From a bacterium (GTDB taxonomy: Bacteria; Pseudomonadota; Gammaproteobacteria; Berkiellales; Berkiellaceae), in the NCBI GenBank assembly GCA_009927065.1, contig RFNU01000218.1, positions 1 to 8,632 of the forward strand: a stretch of 8,632 nucleotides of DNA. Direction: 5' to 3'. Of the stretch, positions 1 to 6,819 are shown in pieces (the stretch's first letter is position 1; the number at the start of each line of letters is the position of its first letter). The position numbers were made by a program, and so were the translations under genes. The notes beneath the pieces were generated by a model, which was given only the letters and a program-made list of their open reading frames with translations, ran no database searches and had not been told where the DNA came from.

Positions 1-1
1 A

Positions 2-1438
2 TACATTATTGGTGAGTATGATTTTCAGTTAACTTTATCTGTTTTATATAGCTTATTGTTTGTGATTTCGGGAGCAGTATTTTCTCGCTTGTTAGAAGTT
101 ACTAGTATGGAAGTCGAGATGAATAAGGAGATCGATGCTGATAATGAGTTGTTAGGTATCGCTAAAACCTATCTTTTTAGTTCTTTGATTGGAGCGGGCT
201 TTATCACACGTTATGCTGGGGCTGATATTGCTGCTGCTACAAAAAATGGCACTCAAAGCAAATTTTTTTCGATTATGGGATTCTGTCTTCCATTGTTATT
301 ATGTACTGTATCCCCATATTTTTATCTTTTTATACCTAAGTTTGTAATCTTAGCTATTTTTGTCAAAGTATTATTTTTAACAACATGGCGTATTTTATTA
401 TTGCCTCTTCTTACTCTTCATTTAAAAGAAAAGATTATCATGTTAATTGGGATGGTTTTTGTTCTTAATACCGGCCTGATGCCAGGAACGTTTTATACAG
501 GAATCTTACATTTTGTGATTTTTGCTATTGAATATATGCGCTGTAAAATTGTTAAAGCTAAATTTTCTCTGGATATGATTCAAAGTAATACTCAACGAGA
601 TTTAATTGATAATATGCTGTTGGGGACCTATGGTCACAAAACAATTGTTTGGTTGCTTCAGGGCTATGTTTTTTTTGGAAATGCCTATAATCTCAAAATG
701 CAGCTCTTAAAATTAATCAAAGATCGTATTGCAGAAAATAATCCTATTGATGCAGTCATTATTGATTTTAAAGCCGTTCAAGGAACTGATACTGATATTA
801 TTTACAATATAAAAACTATTTATCAAGTGCTCAATCGCTTTAATGTGATTTTATGTGTTTGCTATCCTAATCTAGAAAAAAATGCATTAAATGAAAAAAA
901 CCTACATATATTTAATTATCTTGATGAGTGTTTATTATGGAATGAAAATAGAATCATAGCTGCTTTTACATCAGCTGATCATGCAAAAGCCAATCCGTTA
1001 GATAAAATTTTACCTAATAAAGAAGATCAAGAGATCTTAAAAGAGTTTGCTGATATTAGAACATTAAATCCTTACAATATGCTATATCTAGAAAAGTCAA
1101 CGATACAGTCCATTTTCTTTTTAATGGAGGGTGAAGTTAATTTAATGTTTACCGGAGATATTAGTTCTGGAGGACAATTATTTTCACAAATTGTGTTGGC
1201 AGGAAATTTTGTGGGAGAGGGGGAAGTGTTTTTAGATGCAGTCGCGCGATCTACTGCGATTACTAAGTCTAAATCAGTCATTTTAGAATTACGGATGGAT
1301 AGATTAGCAGAAATCCAACAAAGACACCCTCATTTAGTCAATATATTATATCGATACATATTAAGCGATTGTTTTTATCGCATGGATCGATCTAAATCCT
1401 TATCAAGCGAGATTTTAGGTTTTAGCAATAATGCATGA
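2..1438 (+). CDS. SulP-family anion transporter, C-terminal part, with STAS and cyclic-nucleotide-binding-like domains (5' truncated by window)
   Basis: The frame is open to the left edge, so the gene begins outside the window; the TTG at 56 is not a credible start. The 5' part, to about 550, encodes hydrophobic membrane segments. It includes the SulP-like stretch EIDADNELLGIAKTYLFSS followed by a glycine-rich turn. About 640-940 encodes a STAS domain (WLLQGYVFFGNA, then DAVIIDFKAVQGTDTD). About 1030-1360 encodes a Crp-like cyclic-nucleotide-binding fold (FLMEGEVNL, GNFVGEGEVFLD). SulP proteins are inner-membrane transporters or exchangers of sulfate, bicarbonate or dicarboxylates, and STAS domains regulate them. 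The substrate cannot be read here. The cNMP-like domain suggests ligand or allosteric control, but binding residues were not verified. The gene ends at TGA just before a strong terminator. The family call is confident; the substrate is unknown. Confidence 0.82.
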   Translation, partial: YIIGEYDFQLTLSVLYSLLFVISGAVFSRLLEVTSMEVEMNKEIDADNELLGIAKTYLFSSLIGAGFITRYAGADIAAATKNGTQSKFFSIMGFCLPLLLCTVSPYFYLFIPKFVILAIFVKVLFLTTWRILLLPLLTLHLKEKIIMLIGMVFVLNTGLMPGTFYTGILHFVIFAIEYMRCKIVKAKFSLDMIQSNTQRDLIDNMLLGTYGHKTIVWLLQGYVFFGNAYNLKMQLLKLIKDRIAENNPIDAVIIDFKAVQGTDTDIIYNIKTIYQVLNRFNVILCVCYPNLEKNALNEKNLHIFNYLDECLLWNENRIIAAFTSADHAKANPLDKILPNKEDQEILKEFADIRTLNPYNMLYLEKSTIQSIFFLMEGEVNLMFTGDISSGGQLFSQIVLAGNFVGEGEVFLDAVARSTAITKSKSVILELRMDRLAEIQQRHPHLVNILYRYILSDCFYRMDRSKSLSSEILGFSNNA

Positions 1439-1440
1439 TA

Positions 1441-1466
1441 AAAAAAGCCGGAACATCCGGCTTTTT
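1441..1466. terminator. Bidirectional rho-independent terminator
   Basis: GCCGG (1447-1451), loop AACAT, CCGGC (1457-1461), flanked by A6 on the left and T5 on the right. The A/T flanks extend the stem and give a U-tract on either strand. It lies between two convergent genes, 2 bases after the stop of the transporter and directly beside the stop of the minus-strand gene, so it can serve both. Confidence 0.9.
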
Positions 1467-1793
1467 CTATAACTTTAATTTGTTGAATACCTGCTTGTTG
1501 GGAGACTCTTCTTGCGTTATCGCTTCAGTAGGAAGATCATGTTTTGTTGAAAAAGGGATGATTGTTGTGCAACAGCTAGAATCATTACTCAATTGATCAT
1601 TAATGAAATTATTTTTCTTTGAAAATAATAATGATGAAATGATAGCAGACGCTTTAGTAAGAACGGTATCTACAAGTAAAACGCCAACACCAATGCTCAG
1701 AAGAGTGAAATAACTCGGGAAACTACTAAGAATTTTTTTTGAAACATCAGAGTCGATAGGGGGCATTCTTAAAGATCTTATGTTGAATGACAT
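1467..1793 (-). CDS. Hypothetical small membrane protein (108 aa)
   Basis: Not recognised. The product has one hydrophobic stretch at about residues 27-57 (YFTLLSIGVGVLLVDTVL, then ASAIISSLLF), probably one or two short membrane helices. A polar C-terminal half follows, with a Cys-Cys pair and no catalytic motif. The stop codon abuts the shared terminator at 1441-1466, which supports a real transcription unit converging on the transporter gene. No good Shine-Dalgarno sequence precedes the ATG at 1793. An internal ATG at residue 10 (1766) is an alternative start but is no better supported. It lies outside the integrated element and so is probably chromosomal. Existence is moderately sure; function is unknown. 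Confidence 0.5.
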   Translation of the reverse strand: MSFNIRSLRMPPIDSDVSKKILSSFPSYFTLLSIGVGVLLVDTVLTKASAIISSLLFSKKNNFINDQLSNDSSCCTTIIPFSTKHDLPTEAITQEESPNKQVFNKLKL

Positions 1794-1951
1794 TGAAAGA
1801 TAATATTATCAAAAAAAGTAAAATTGATAAATACAAAACAAAAACTATTCGTATGAAGTAAAAAACATTATTATTTGTTAAATAAAAGATTTTTCAGTTT
1901 TACTTTTCCAATAAAAAGTAAAAACGTGCAAAAAAAAGCATGATATGTTAG

Positions 1952-1957
1952 TATAAG
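1952..1957 (+). promoter_or_regulatory. Probable -10 box of ssrA
   Basis: TATAAG ends 7 bases before the first base of the mature tmRNA (G1965), the expected place for a -10 element if transcription begins at or close to the mature 5' end. No convincing -35 hexamer is visible 16-18 bases upstream in the A-rich stretch, so the promoter is weakly supported. Confidence 0.4.
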
Positions 1958-2056
1958 ATTGACTGGGGGCGATCGGATTCGACGAGGATATTGAACCCCA
2001 AGTTGCATGTCGAGCATTGCAGTGACCTCGTAAATCTTTCTGCAAAAACAATAAAT

Positions 2057-2101
2057 GCAAACTCTAAAAAGTTAGCTAAAAAAGTAGCAGTAGCAGCTTA
2101 G
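2057..2101 (+). other. tmRNA tag-peptide reading frame
   Basis: GCA at 2057 starts the frame ANSKKLAKKVAVAA and TAG ends it. The Ala-Asn start and the hydrophobic VAVAA end fit a protease-recognised tag. The middle has four lysines and no acidic residue, unlike the common ANDENxA type. Confidence 0.75.
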
Positions 2102-2315
2102 TCTGCTTTTGCCTTTTCTGTGACTAGCAAGTTTCCTGTGGCTTGCTAGCTCGCAGTCGTTGATTACGGGTCGACTTAAGTATTGTCTGGTGGCTTAAGT
2201 GGGAATAAATCAGAATAGTTGAATTCTTTTCTTGGTTCTTTAAGAGAAGTTTTCGGCGAATGTGATTAAAGAACTAAACATGTAGATGCTTGGGCGGATA
2301 ATTTTCGGACGCGGG

Positions 2316-2338
2316 TTCAATTCCCGCCGCCTCCACCA
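2316..2338 (+). repeat. attL core: last 23 bases of ssrA
   Basis: T-loop, T-stem 3' strand, acceptor CGCCTCC and CCA of the tmRNA, repeated at 8160-8182 with two substitutions. Integrases that target tRNA or tmRNA genes usually carry this segment so that the gene is rebuilt on insertion. Confidence 0.8.
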
Positions 2339-2360
2339 TATTCAAGTGCTTGTATTTAAA

Positions 2361-2391
2361 GTCTTTTACGCATAAAAGACATTTTTATGCG
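2361..2391 (+). terminator. Probable ssrA terminator with an overlapping alternative hairpin
   Basis: GTCTTTT (2361-2367) pairs perfectly with AAAAGAC (2374-2380) around ACGCAT and is followed by ATTTTT, a plausible terminator 22 bases after the tmRNA CCA. A second perfect 9-bp stem, CGCATAAAA (2369-2377) with TTTTATGCG (2383-2391), uses the same bases, so the two folds exclude each other. The terminator belongs to the element side of the junction. Confidence 0.6.
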
Positions 2392-2410
2392 AGTGAAATG
2401 CGAGTGAAAC
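2388..2410 (+). repeat. Left arm repeat: two tandem TGCGAGTGAAA units
   Basis: Two tandem copies of the 11-mer TGCGAGTGAAA followed by C, identical over all 23 bases to 8044-8066 and in the same orientation. It lies 50 bases inside the left core. The paired layout suggests arm-type integrase or accessory-protein binding sites. Confidence 0.75.
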
Positions 2411-2411
2411 T

Positions 2412-2452
2412 CAAAAAAGTGTTGAAGGGATAGCTTATTGCCATCCCTCAAC
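2412..2452 (-). terminator. Rho-independent terminator of the integrase gene
   Basis: On the minus strand GTTGAGGGAT (2452-2443) pairs with ATCCC(T)TCAAC (2431-2421), with one bulge. It is followed by AC and a T6 run. It begins 13 bases after the integrase stop and would end the minus-strand operon before it runs antisense into ssrA. Confidence 0.75.
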
Positions 2453-2464
2453 TTAATAAAAAGG

Positions 2465-3535
2465 CTACAGTTCTGTATCATGATCCCAGTTAAAATTCGG
2501 GGTCAAATTGTAATGAACAGACAGATGAGCATATTTTTGAGTAGTCTGGATATCTGAGTGTCCTAAAATACTTTTTAAATCCCAAATATTGGCTGTTTTT
2601 ATCATAAACCACGAAGCAAATGTATGTCTTAAATCATGAAAACGGATCTTAGGTACAGCACTTTTTCTAATGAGGTTTTGAAAATAATAACCAGAAAGCT
2701 TTCTTGCGCTTACACGATTTCCATTTTTATTAACAAAAATAATTTCATTTTTAGGATGTTCAGCAACTGCTTTTTGTAAAAGCTCGTAAAGATCTGATGA
2801 TTTGGAAAAACGAATAAATCTTTCTTTACCATGCTTTGTAGGAGCGTAACAACCCTCTTTTTCAGACCATTGACGATGAATATGGATCTGACATTGATCT
2901 AAGTTAATATCGCTTTTAGATAGCCCTACAATCTCTCCTAGCCTCATTCCTAAGTCTAACGCTAATCGATAGGCTAAATAATAAGCATCTTCTTTAGCTA
3001 AACTTAAAAATTGAGTAATATGATTTCTGTCCTCCCACCAAGTATATTTTTTATCTGATATTTTTTGCATTCTTACATTTTTGGCAGGATTTTCTTTTAA
3101 CATATCCCATTCTACACCTTTCTTTAAAATAGTTTTGAGAAGACCAAGGCAGTTATTAACGGATTTGGGAGATAATTCATTTAGGATTTGAATCTTAAAG
3201 TCTTCAATAAGACATTGGTTTATCATTTCCAGTTTATAATTTATAAAAAATGGCTTGATTCTATAGGTCAAATCAATTTTATATCTCATTGCCGTCGTGG
3301 CTCGAATAGTTGGCAGATGTATTTCTTCAAATCGCAAGATAAGATGTTGAAAGGTGAGATTTGTATAAACCGTGTCATTTTCTTTATTAAAAGTGCTATA
3401 CAGATACAGACCTAACTGAATATCATGCCATTTTTTGGCTTCTCTTTTGTTTTTAAATCCACTTTTGCTTTTGGTTCTTTTTCCATCTATGTAAATTTCT
3501 GCTCGCCAAGTATCCCTTTCTTTATAAATAGCCAT
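2465..3535 (-). CDS. int: Tyrosine recombinase (site-specific integrase), 356 aa
   Basis: It catalyses insertion and excision of the element at ssrA. From the chosen start (MAIYKERDTW) there is an N-terminal arm-binding region, a core-binding SAM-like domain at about 60-165, and a C-terminal catalytic domain. Visible catalytic residues are R198 (GMRLGE), K234 (APTKHGKERF), H300 and R303 (HDLRH), H326 (LGH) and nucleophile Y335 (TQKYAH), so the set is complete. The ATG at 3535 was chosen because it overlaps the upstream stop as TAATG and has AGAGG 9 bases before it. The frame stays open to 3634, but that extension lies wholly within the upstream gene. Position beside attL is usual for integrases. 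The terminator at 2412-2452 follows. Confidence 0.93.
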   Translation of the reverse strand: MAIYKERDTWRAEIYIDGKRTKSKSGFKNKREAKKWHDIQLGLYLYSTFNKENDTVYTNLTFQHLILRFEEIHLPTIRATTAMRYKIDLTYRIKPFFINYKLEMINQCLIEDFKIQILNELSPKSVNNCLGLLKTILKKGVEWDMLKENPAKNVRMQKISDKKYTWWEDRNHITQFLSLAKEDAYYLAYRLALDLGMRLGEIVGLSKSDINLDQCQIHIHRQWSEKEGCYAPTKHGKERFIRFSKSSDLYELLQKAVAEHPKNEIIFVNKNGNRVSARKLSGYYFQNLIRKSAVPKIRFHDLRHTFASWFMIKTANIWDLKSILGHSDIQTTQKYAHLSVHYNLTPNFNWDHDTEL

Positions 3536-3732
3536 TAGTTGCATCCTCTTTGAATCCATAAACATACAGCTTTTTTTGAAAACCAGAGTTTCCCTTTTAT
3601 TTTGATATGAGGCATGTCTTCTTTTTGGATCCATCGATACACTGTATGTTTGCTATATTGATTTCTAAGAAGAGTTAATAGTTCATTCATCGTTAAAAGA
3701 TCGTTGAAAAAAGTTGATTGAGTGCTTTCCAT
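3535..3732 (-). CDS. Small helix-turn-helix DNA-binding protein (AlpA/excisionase type), 65 aa
   Basis: The protein (MESTQSTFF...) contains a MerR-like winged HTH: MNELLTLLRNQYSKHTVYRW, then MPHIKIKGKLWFSKKAVCLW. This is the pattern of HTH_17/AlpA proteins, in which a recognition helix is followed by a short wing. Such proteins next to an integrase act as excisionases or as activators of int. The ATG at 3732 was preferred over 3753 because AAGGA lies 8 bases upstream, while 3753 has no ribosome site and overlaps the preceding gene. The stop overlaps the integrase start (TAATG), implying translational coupling. The stop of the primase-helicase gene is 11 bases upstream, so the three form one operon. 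Which role it plays cannot be read from sequence. Confidence 0.8.
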   Translation of the reverse strand: MESTQSTFFNDLLTMNELLTLLRNQYSKHTVYRWIQKEDMPHIKIKGKLWFSKKAVCLWIQRGCN

Positions 3733-3743
3733 AGCGCTTATCC

Positions 3744-6044
3744 TTATAAACATCTAAAAAGAGAGGGATTAATTTTGATAATACGAGAGGGTCTAAAACC
3801 TGTATTAACTTCTTTAACCTTGATCCAATGATGCTGGCAAAGAAAAGAAACTGCATTTTCGACTTGCTCTGAAGTGGTGAGATGTTCCCAGCAATGGCGG
3901 CTAATAAGAGCGGATGGTGTCACCATCGGTTATTTTTTTAGCTGCTAACTTTGCTTTAAAAGCTTGGACAGAGTGATGAAAAGGGTAGTCATGAACTCGA
4001 TAGATCTTTTTAGCATGTAAGGACAAGTATTCAGCCCATTTAATCGCTAAAAGGATTGCATCTTTTTGAATCGCGGTTGGGCAAAAAATATTATCCTCGT
4101 TATGAAGTAACTGAAAAATCAGGGCCAGAGAGGGAACTAAAGAGCGATATTTCGATAGATGGGCTTCATAATGAGAATTGGTAATGATATTTGACCGCAA
4201 TAACTCTTCAAGTTTTTCTCGCCAATTATTAAAAATTTCTTGAGATTCATCATCAAATCTAAGGCCTATTGGCTTTTCGTTATCTGGAGACTCAAAGGAA
4301 TAAAGCTTATGGATTAAGTATTCAACTTTTTTTTGTGCTTTGACATTTGGAGCAACATCATGATTTTTCCATTTCCCTTTTATTTCAGGAAATATTACCA
4401 ATTGAAATCTTTGCAAAAGTCCGTCATCATTAGTATCGAGGGCACTGGTTATGAGTTTCTCTAGCTTATCTGGTTGGATGCCACCAAAAAGAGATAAGCA
4501 CAGAGATGGAACATGAACGGTCCCCCTTCCTCTATTCGGTCAAGAGTATAAGATCCATAACCGTTCCAAGCTTCAAGATAAAATTCTCGATCACCTTCTC
4601 GCCCATATTTATTAAGAGAAATTAACCAGCCTGCAAGCTCATCTCTTATTACTAAAAGACCATTTGGATTTTCTAACAAAAGTTGAATTAATTTCTCTAC
4701 AGTAGCGTCATTAGTCTTTAAGCGCTTACAAATAGGGATATTACTATCCAATTGACCTCTAATATTTTGTAAACGTTCCTTTAACACTTCAGATTCTTCA
4801 AGATTATTTTTTTTAATGGACTTAATAAGCTGATCTTTAATAGCATCAAGAGTGGCTTCATTGATTGTTTTATCGATTTCCCAATTTTTAATTTTTTTAG
4901 AGAAGCATTGATTCTCTAGCTCCACAAGAGACTCTATAGGACGCAACGCTGCAGCGATAGCAGGAGATTTAAATGACCCAGGCCGAGCTACAATAGCCCC
5001 CCATAAATTTGGAACAACCATCCAATCATCATTCTTTTTAGGATAAATTCTAATTTTTCTTCCGATGATGGCGCTGATGCCCACAATGGCGGGAACAAGA
5101 ATAAATTCAAATGGAACCTGCATTCTTTGAGATACATCAATAATCCAGTCTTGTAATGAAATAGGAATAAACGAGTCATCCATCAAAGGAATTTCATAAG
5201 AAGTGACTGGAAGCTCAATCATTTCATCCCAGGGTTCTTCTTCAGCATGGTATTGCGAAATGCTTTTAGCTACGCTGAGCACTTCTTCTGCGGTCAGGGA
5301 GGGATCACAAGCTTCTTGATTGAAATAACATAAAAATTTTCCAATAGAGTTAAGATCAAATTGATGTTTTTTTAATGTCCCAGCAATACTAGCAAGAAAA
5401 TTATTTCTATTCCCTTCTCCTATCACTGTGATATTTGAATTTAATTTTTGAGTAATTGGCTTTTTTTCTATTTCTTCTATCAACCAGTTAGGGAGTTCTT
5501 GATGATCTAACGTAGCTGATTCCCACTGATACAGATTTCCACTTTGGTGGCTACTTGGTGGCGCTACGATATAACCTCCATCACCTCGAACATCGATGCC
5601 GGGTAAGAGATTGACTTTATTTTTTAGCGAGAGGTTGGCTGGAATATTAAAATAAAAATGTAGCCCGTTGCCACCGCTACGAACTTTCCATCCTAACAAG
5701 TTTCCATATTGAGATTGCCAATGTTCAAGAGATATTAGACCTCCATTTTTGGGATCAATATCAATAACAATTTTTCTTGAAGCCTTTCCAGTAATAATAC
5801 CTATGTTTGCTTTAGGCCATTTTTTCCACCACAATTGAATTGTCTCAATATTTGTACTGGCATCTTTTAACCCATTTTTTAGTCTAGGGTGTTTCCCTAC
5901 GCTAGAGCAATCTTTTTTAAGACAACTACATTGGCCCTTTGTAGTTGCTTCATAGAGAGGTATAATTGGGAAATTAAGTGAAGCGTAGAAAGCAGCCCAT
6001 TGAGCTAATGGAGCTGTCTTTTCTGGCAATATGATTGACTGCAT
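3744..6044 (-). pseudogene. Primase-polymerase/DUF3987 helicase-like replication protein, broken by two frameshifts
   Basis: Whole length is about 767 codons. Residues 1-175 are a Prim-Pol (AEP) domain: C39xC41...C46...GKHP, VIDID (D95, D97), H129 (LHFYF) and D151 (GIDVRGDGGYIVAPPS). Residues 209-265 look like a primase C-terminal linker. From about 290 comes DUF3987, with a Walker-A-like ARPGSFKSPA (353-362), a Walker-B-like LLVIRDELAGWL (464-475) and WNG...LDRI. Frame is lost near 4480-4495, where the first frame stops at 4461. The next part (RFQLVIFPE onward, ending at 3901) is in another frame. A second shift near 3915 returns to the original frame for the last part (ISRHCWEHLTTSEQVENAV to 3744). 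The ATG at 6044 has AGGAGG 7 bases upstream. It would prime and unwind for element replication; as read, only truncated pieces are made. Confidence 0.85.
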
Positions 6045-6051
6045 ATTTTGA

Positions 6052-6057
6052 CCTCCT
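6052..6057 (-). promoter_or_regulatory. Strong ribosome binding site of the primase gene
   Basis: On the minus strand AGGAGG (within AAAGGAGGT) lies 7 bases before the ATG at 6044. It is the best ribosome site in the window and fixes the start of the primase frame. Confidence 0.85.
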
Positions 6058-6083
6058 TTGTCAAAAATGATTAAACTCGAACG

Positions 6084-6095
6084 TAATCATGATTA
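6084..6095. repeat. 12-base palindrome TAATCATGATTA
   Basis: A perfect palindrome in the divergent control region between the primase gene and the XRE regulator, 40 bases upstream of the primase start. It could be a further regulator site, but AT-rich palindromes of this length also arise by chance. Confidence 0.35.
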
Positions 6096-6111
6096 TTGCT
6101 GATCAAGTGCC

Positions 6112-6173
6112 ATCACAAATGCTTATAAATAATCATTTGTGATTTACGATGCTTATAATTAAACATTTGCGAT
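6112..6173. promoter_or_regulatory. Tandem operator-like repeats in the divergent promoter region
   Basis: Unit A (6112-6143) is a perfect inverted repeat, ATCACAAATG, 12-base spacer, CATTTGTGAT. Unit B (6142-6173) starts 30 bases later and matches A at 24 of 32 positions; its right half CATTTGCGAT is conserved and its left half is degraded. The spacers carry CTTATAAATAAT and CTTATAATTAAA, the latter with TATAAT (6154-6159). A repressor bound here could block polymerase in either direction. The likely ligand is the XRE protein encoded from 6231, which would then control itself and the primase-HTH-int operon. Binding is inferred. Confidence 0.6.
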
Positions 6174-6230
6174 AGCGTTGTCAAAGTCGTAATCGTTTCT
6201 AAAAAATTACTAATTTGGATGTCTTAGATA

Positions 6231-6590
6231 ATGAAAAAAAAGGAATTAATAGAAGATTTAGGCCGAATTATAAATAAAATTCGCAAAAAAAAACCTATGT
6301 CTCAAGTTATCCTGGGCAATCTTTCGGAAAGTTCTCAAATGACTATCCAACGAATTGAAAGTGGTAATGGAGGGGGCACTAAAATAGAAACCCTTTTAGG
6401 AATAGCCGAGGCTTTAGAAGTATCCTTGGCAGATATATTTTTTGAATTAGAAAAAGAATCAATAGAAGGCAAAGAGTTTAACTCGAATTGGGAAAAGGCA
6501 GAGCATGTGCTTAAATCCATGAATCCTTCTGAAAAAGAATGGATTTCTGAAATTATCTTAAAAATACTTGATCACAAACAAACCTCTTAG
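6231..6590 (+). CDS. XRE-family (HTH_3) transcriptional regulator, 119 aa
   Basis: Residues 8-72 form a Cro/C1-type HTH domain: an initial helix (LGRIINKIRKKK), helices 2-3 with SQVILGNLSESSQMTIQRIE and SGN, then IETLLGIAEALEVSLADIF, the typical XRE ending. The C-terminal tail of about 45 residues is charged and helical and contains no protease or metal-binding motif, so self-cleavage of LexA/CI type is unlikely. The gene is divergent from the primase-HTH-int operon and separated from it by tandem operator-like repeats, the usual layout of an element master repressor. The ribosome site is weak (GGA about 10 bases before ATG). It probably represses element replication and excision, but an activating role cannot be excluded. 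Confidence 0.85.
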   Translation: MKKKELIEDLGRIINKIRKKKPMSQVILGNLSESSQMTIQRIESGNGGGTKIETLLGIAEALEVSLADIFFELEKESIEGKEFNSNWEKAEHVLKSMNPSEKEWISEIILKILDHKQTS

Positions 6591-6819
6591 TGTGGTTTTG
6601 TCAGTTTGATGCTTTTACTCTTTTTAAATTTTAATTTATGTTTATCAGCATAACTGTCTAAACTGACAATACTTATCAAAAAAATATCGTATAAGAATTT
6701 TGCTAATTTAATATGCAGAATTCTCTTTATTTCTTCGCACAAAATAATCCAAAAAATATTTCATAATTAAACGCAAACTTTTATAGTTGGTATATACAGA
6801 CTAAAAATTTGGACTGAAA
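6591..6819. other. AT-rich intergenic region with a 10-bp inverted repeat
   Basis: No gene is visible. TTGTCAGTTT (6598-6607) is perfectly inverted as AAACTGACAA (6660-6669), 52 bases apart, just after the regulator stop. A TATATA (6791-6796), 23 bases before the next start codon, could be a -10 box for the kinase gene, but I see no convincing -35. Confidence 0.45.

Larger units (their letters stand above)
1965..2338 (+). ncRNA. ssrA: tmRNA (transfer-messenger RNA), complete
   Basis: tmRNA rescues stalled ribosomes by acting first as alanyl-tRNA and then as an mRNA for a degradation tag. The 5' end GGGGGCG pairs over 7 bp with CGCCTCC before the discriminator A and an encoded CCA. The T-arm is GCGGG-TTCAATT-CCCGC. 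Pseudoknot PK1 is visible: CGAG (2011-2014) with CTCG (2027-2030), and TTGCAG (2017-2022) with CTGCAA (2040-2045). The resume codon is most likely GCA at 2057, 11 bases after PK1, as in E. coli. The tag then reads ANSKKLAKKVAVAA and stops at TAG (2099-2101). An earlier in-frame GCA (2042) lies inside PK1 and is rejected. The 374-base length is normal for a one-piece tmRNA. The 3' end is the integration site of the downstream element and remains intact. Confidence 0.96.

Noticed and set aside
2042..2044. GCA as the tmRNA resume codon, giving a 19-aa tag
   Set aside because: These bases pair in the second stem of PK1; the GCA at 2057 has the normal spacing and gives the usual Ala-Asn start.
1878..2060. 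60-aa minus-strand open frame
   Set aside because: It lies over the tmRNA gene and its promoter, and the product shows no recognisable feature.
3536..3634. N-terminal extension of the integrase to ATG 3634
   Set aside because: It would overlap the upstream HTH gene almost completely. The TAATG junction and AGAGG support the start at 3535.
6112..6173. CRISPR-like or replication iteron array
   Set aside because: There are only two units sharing a dyad, placed between divergent promoters; operators explain this better.
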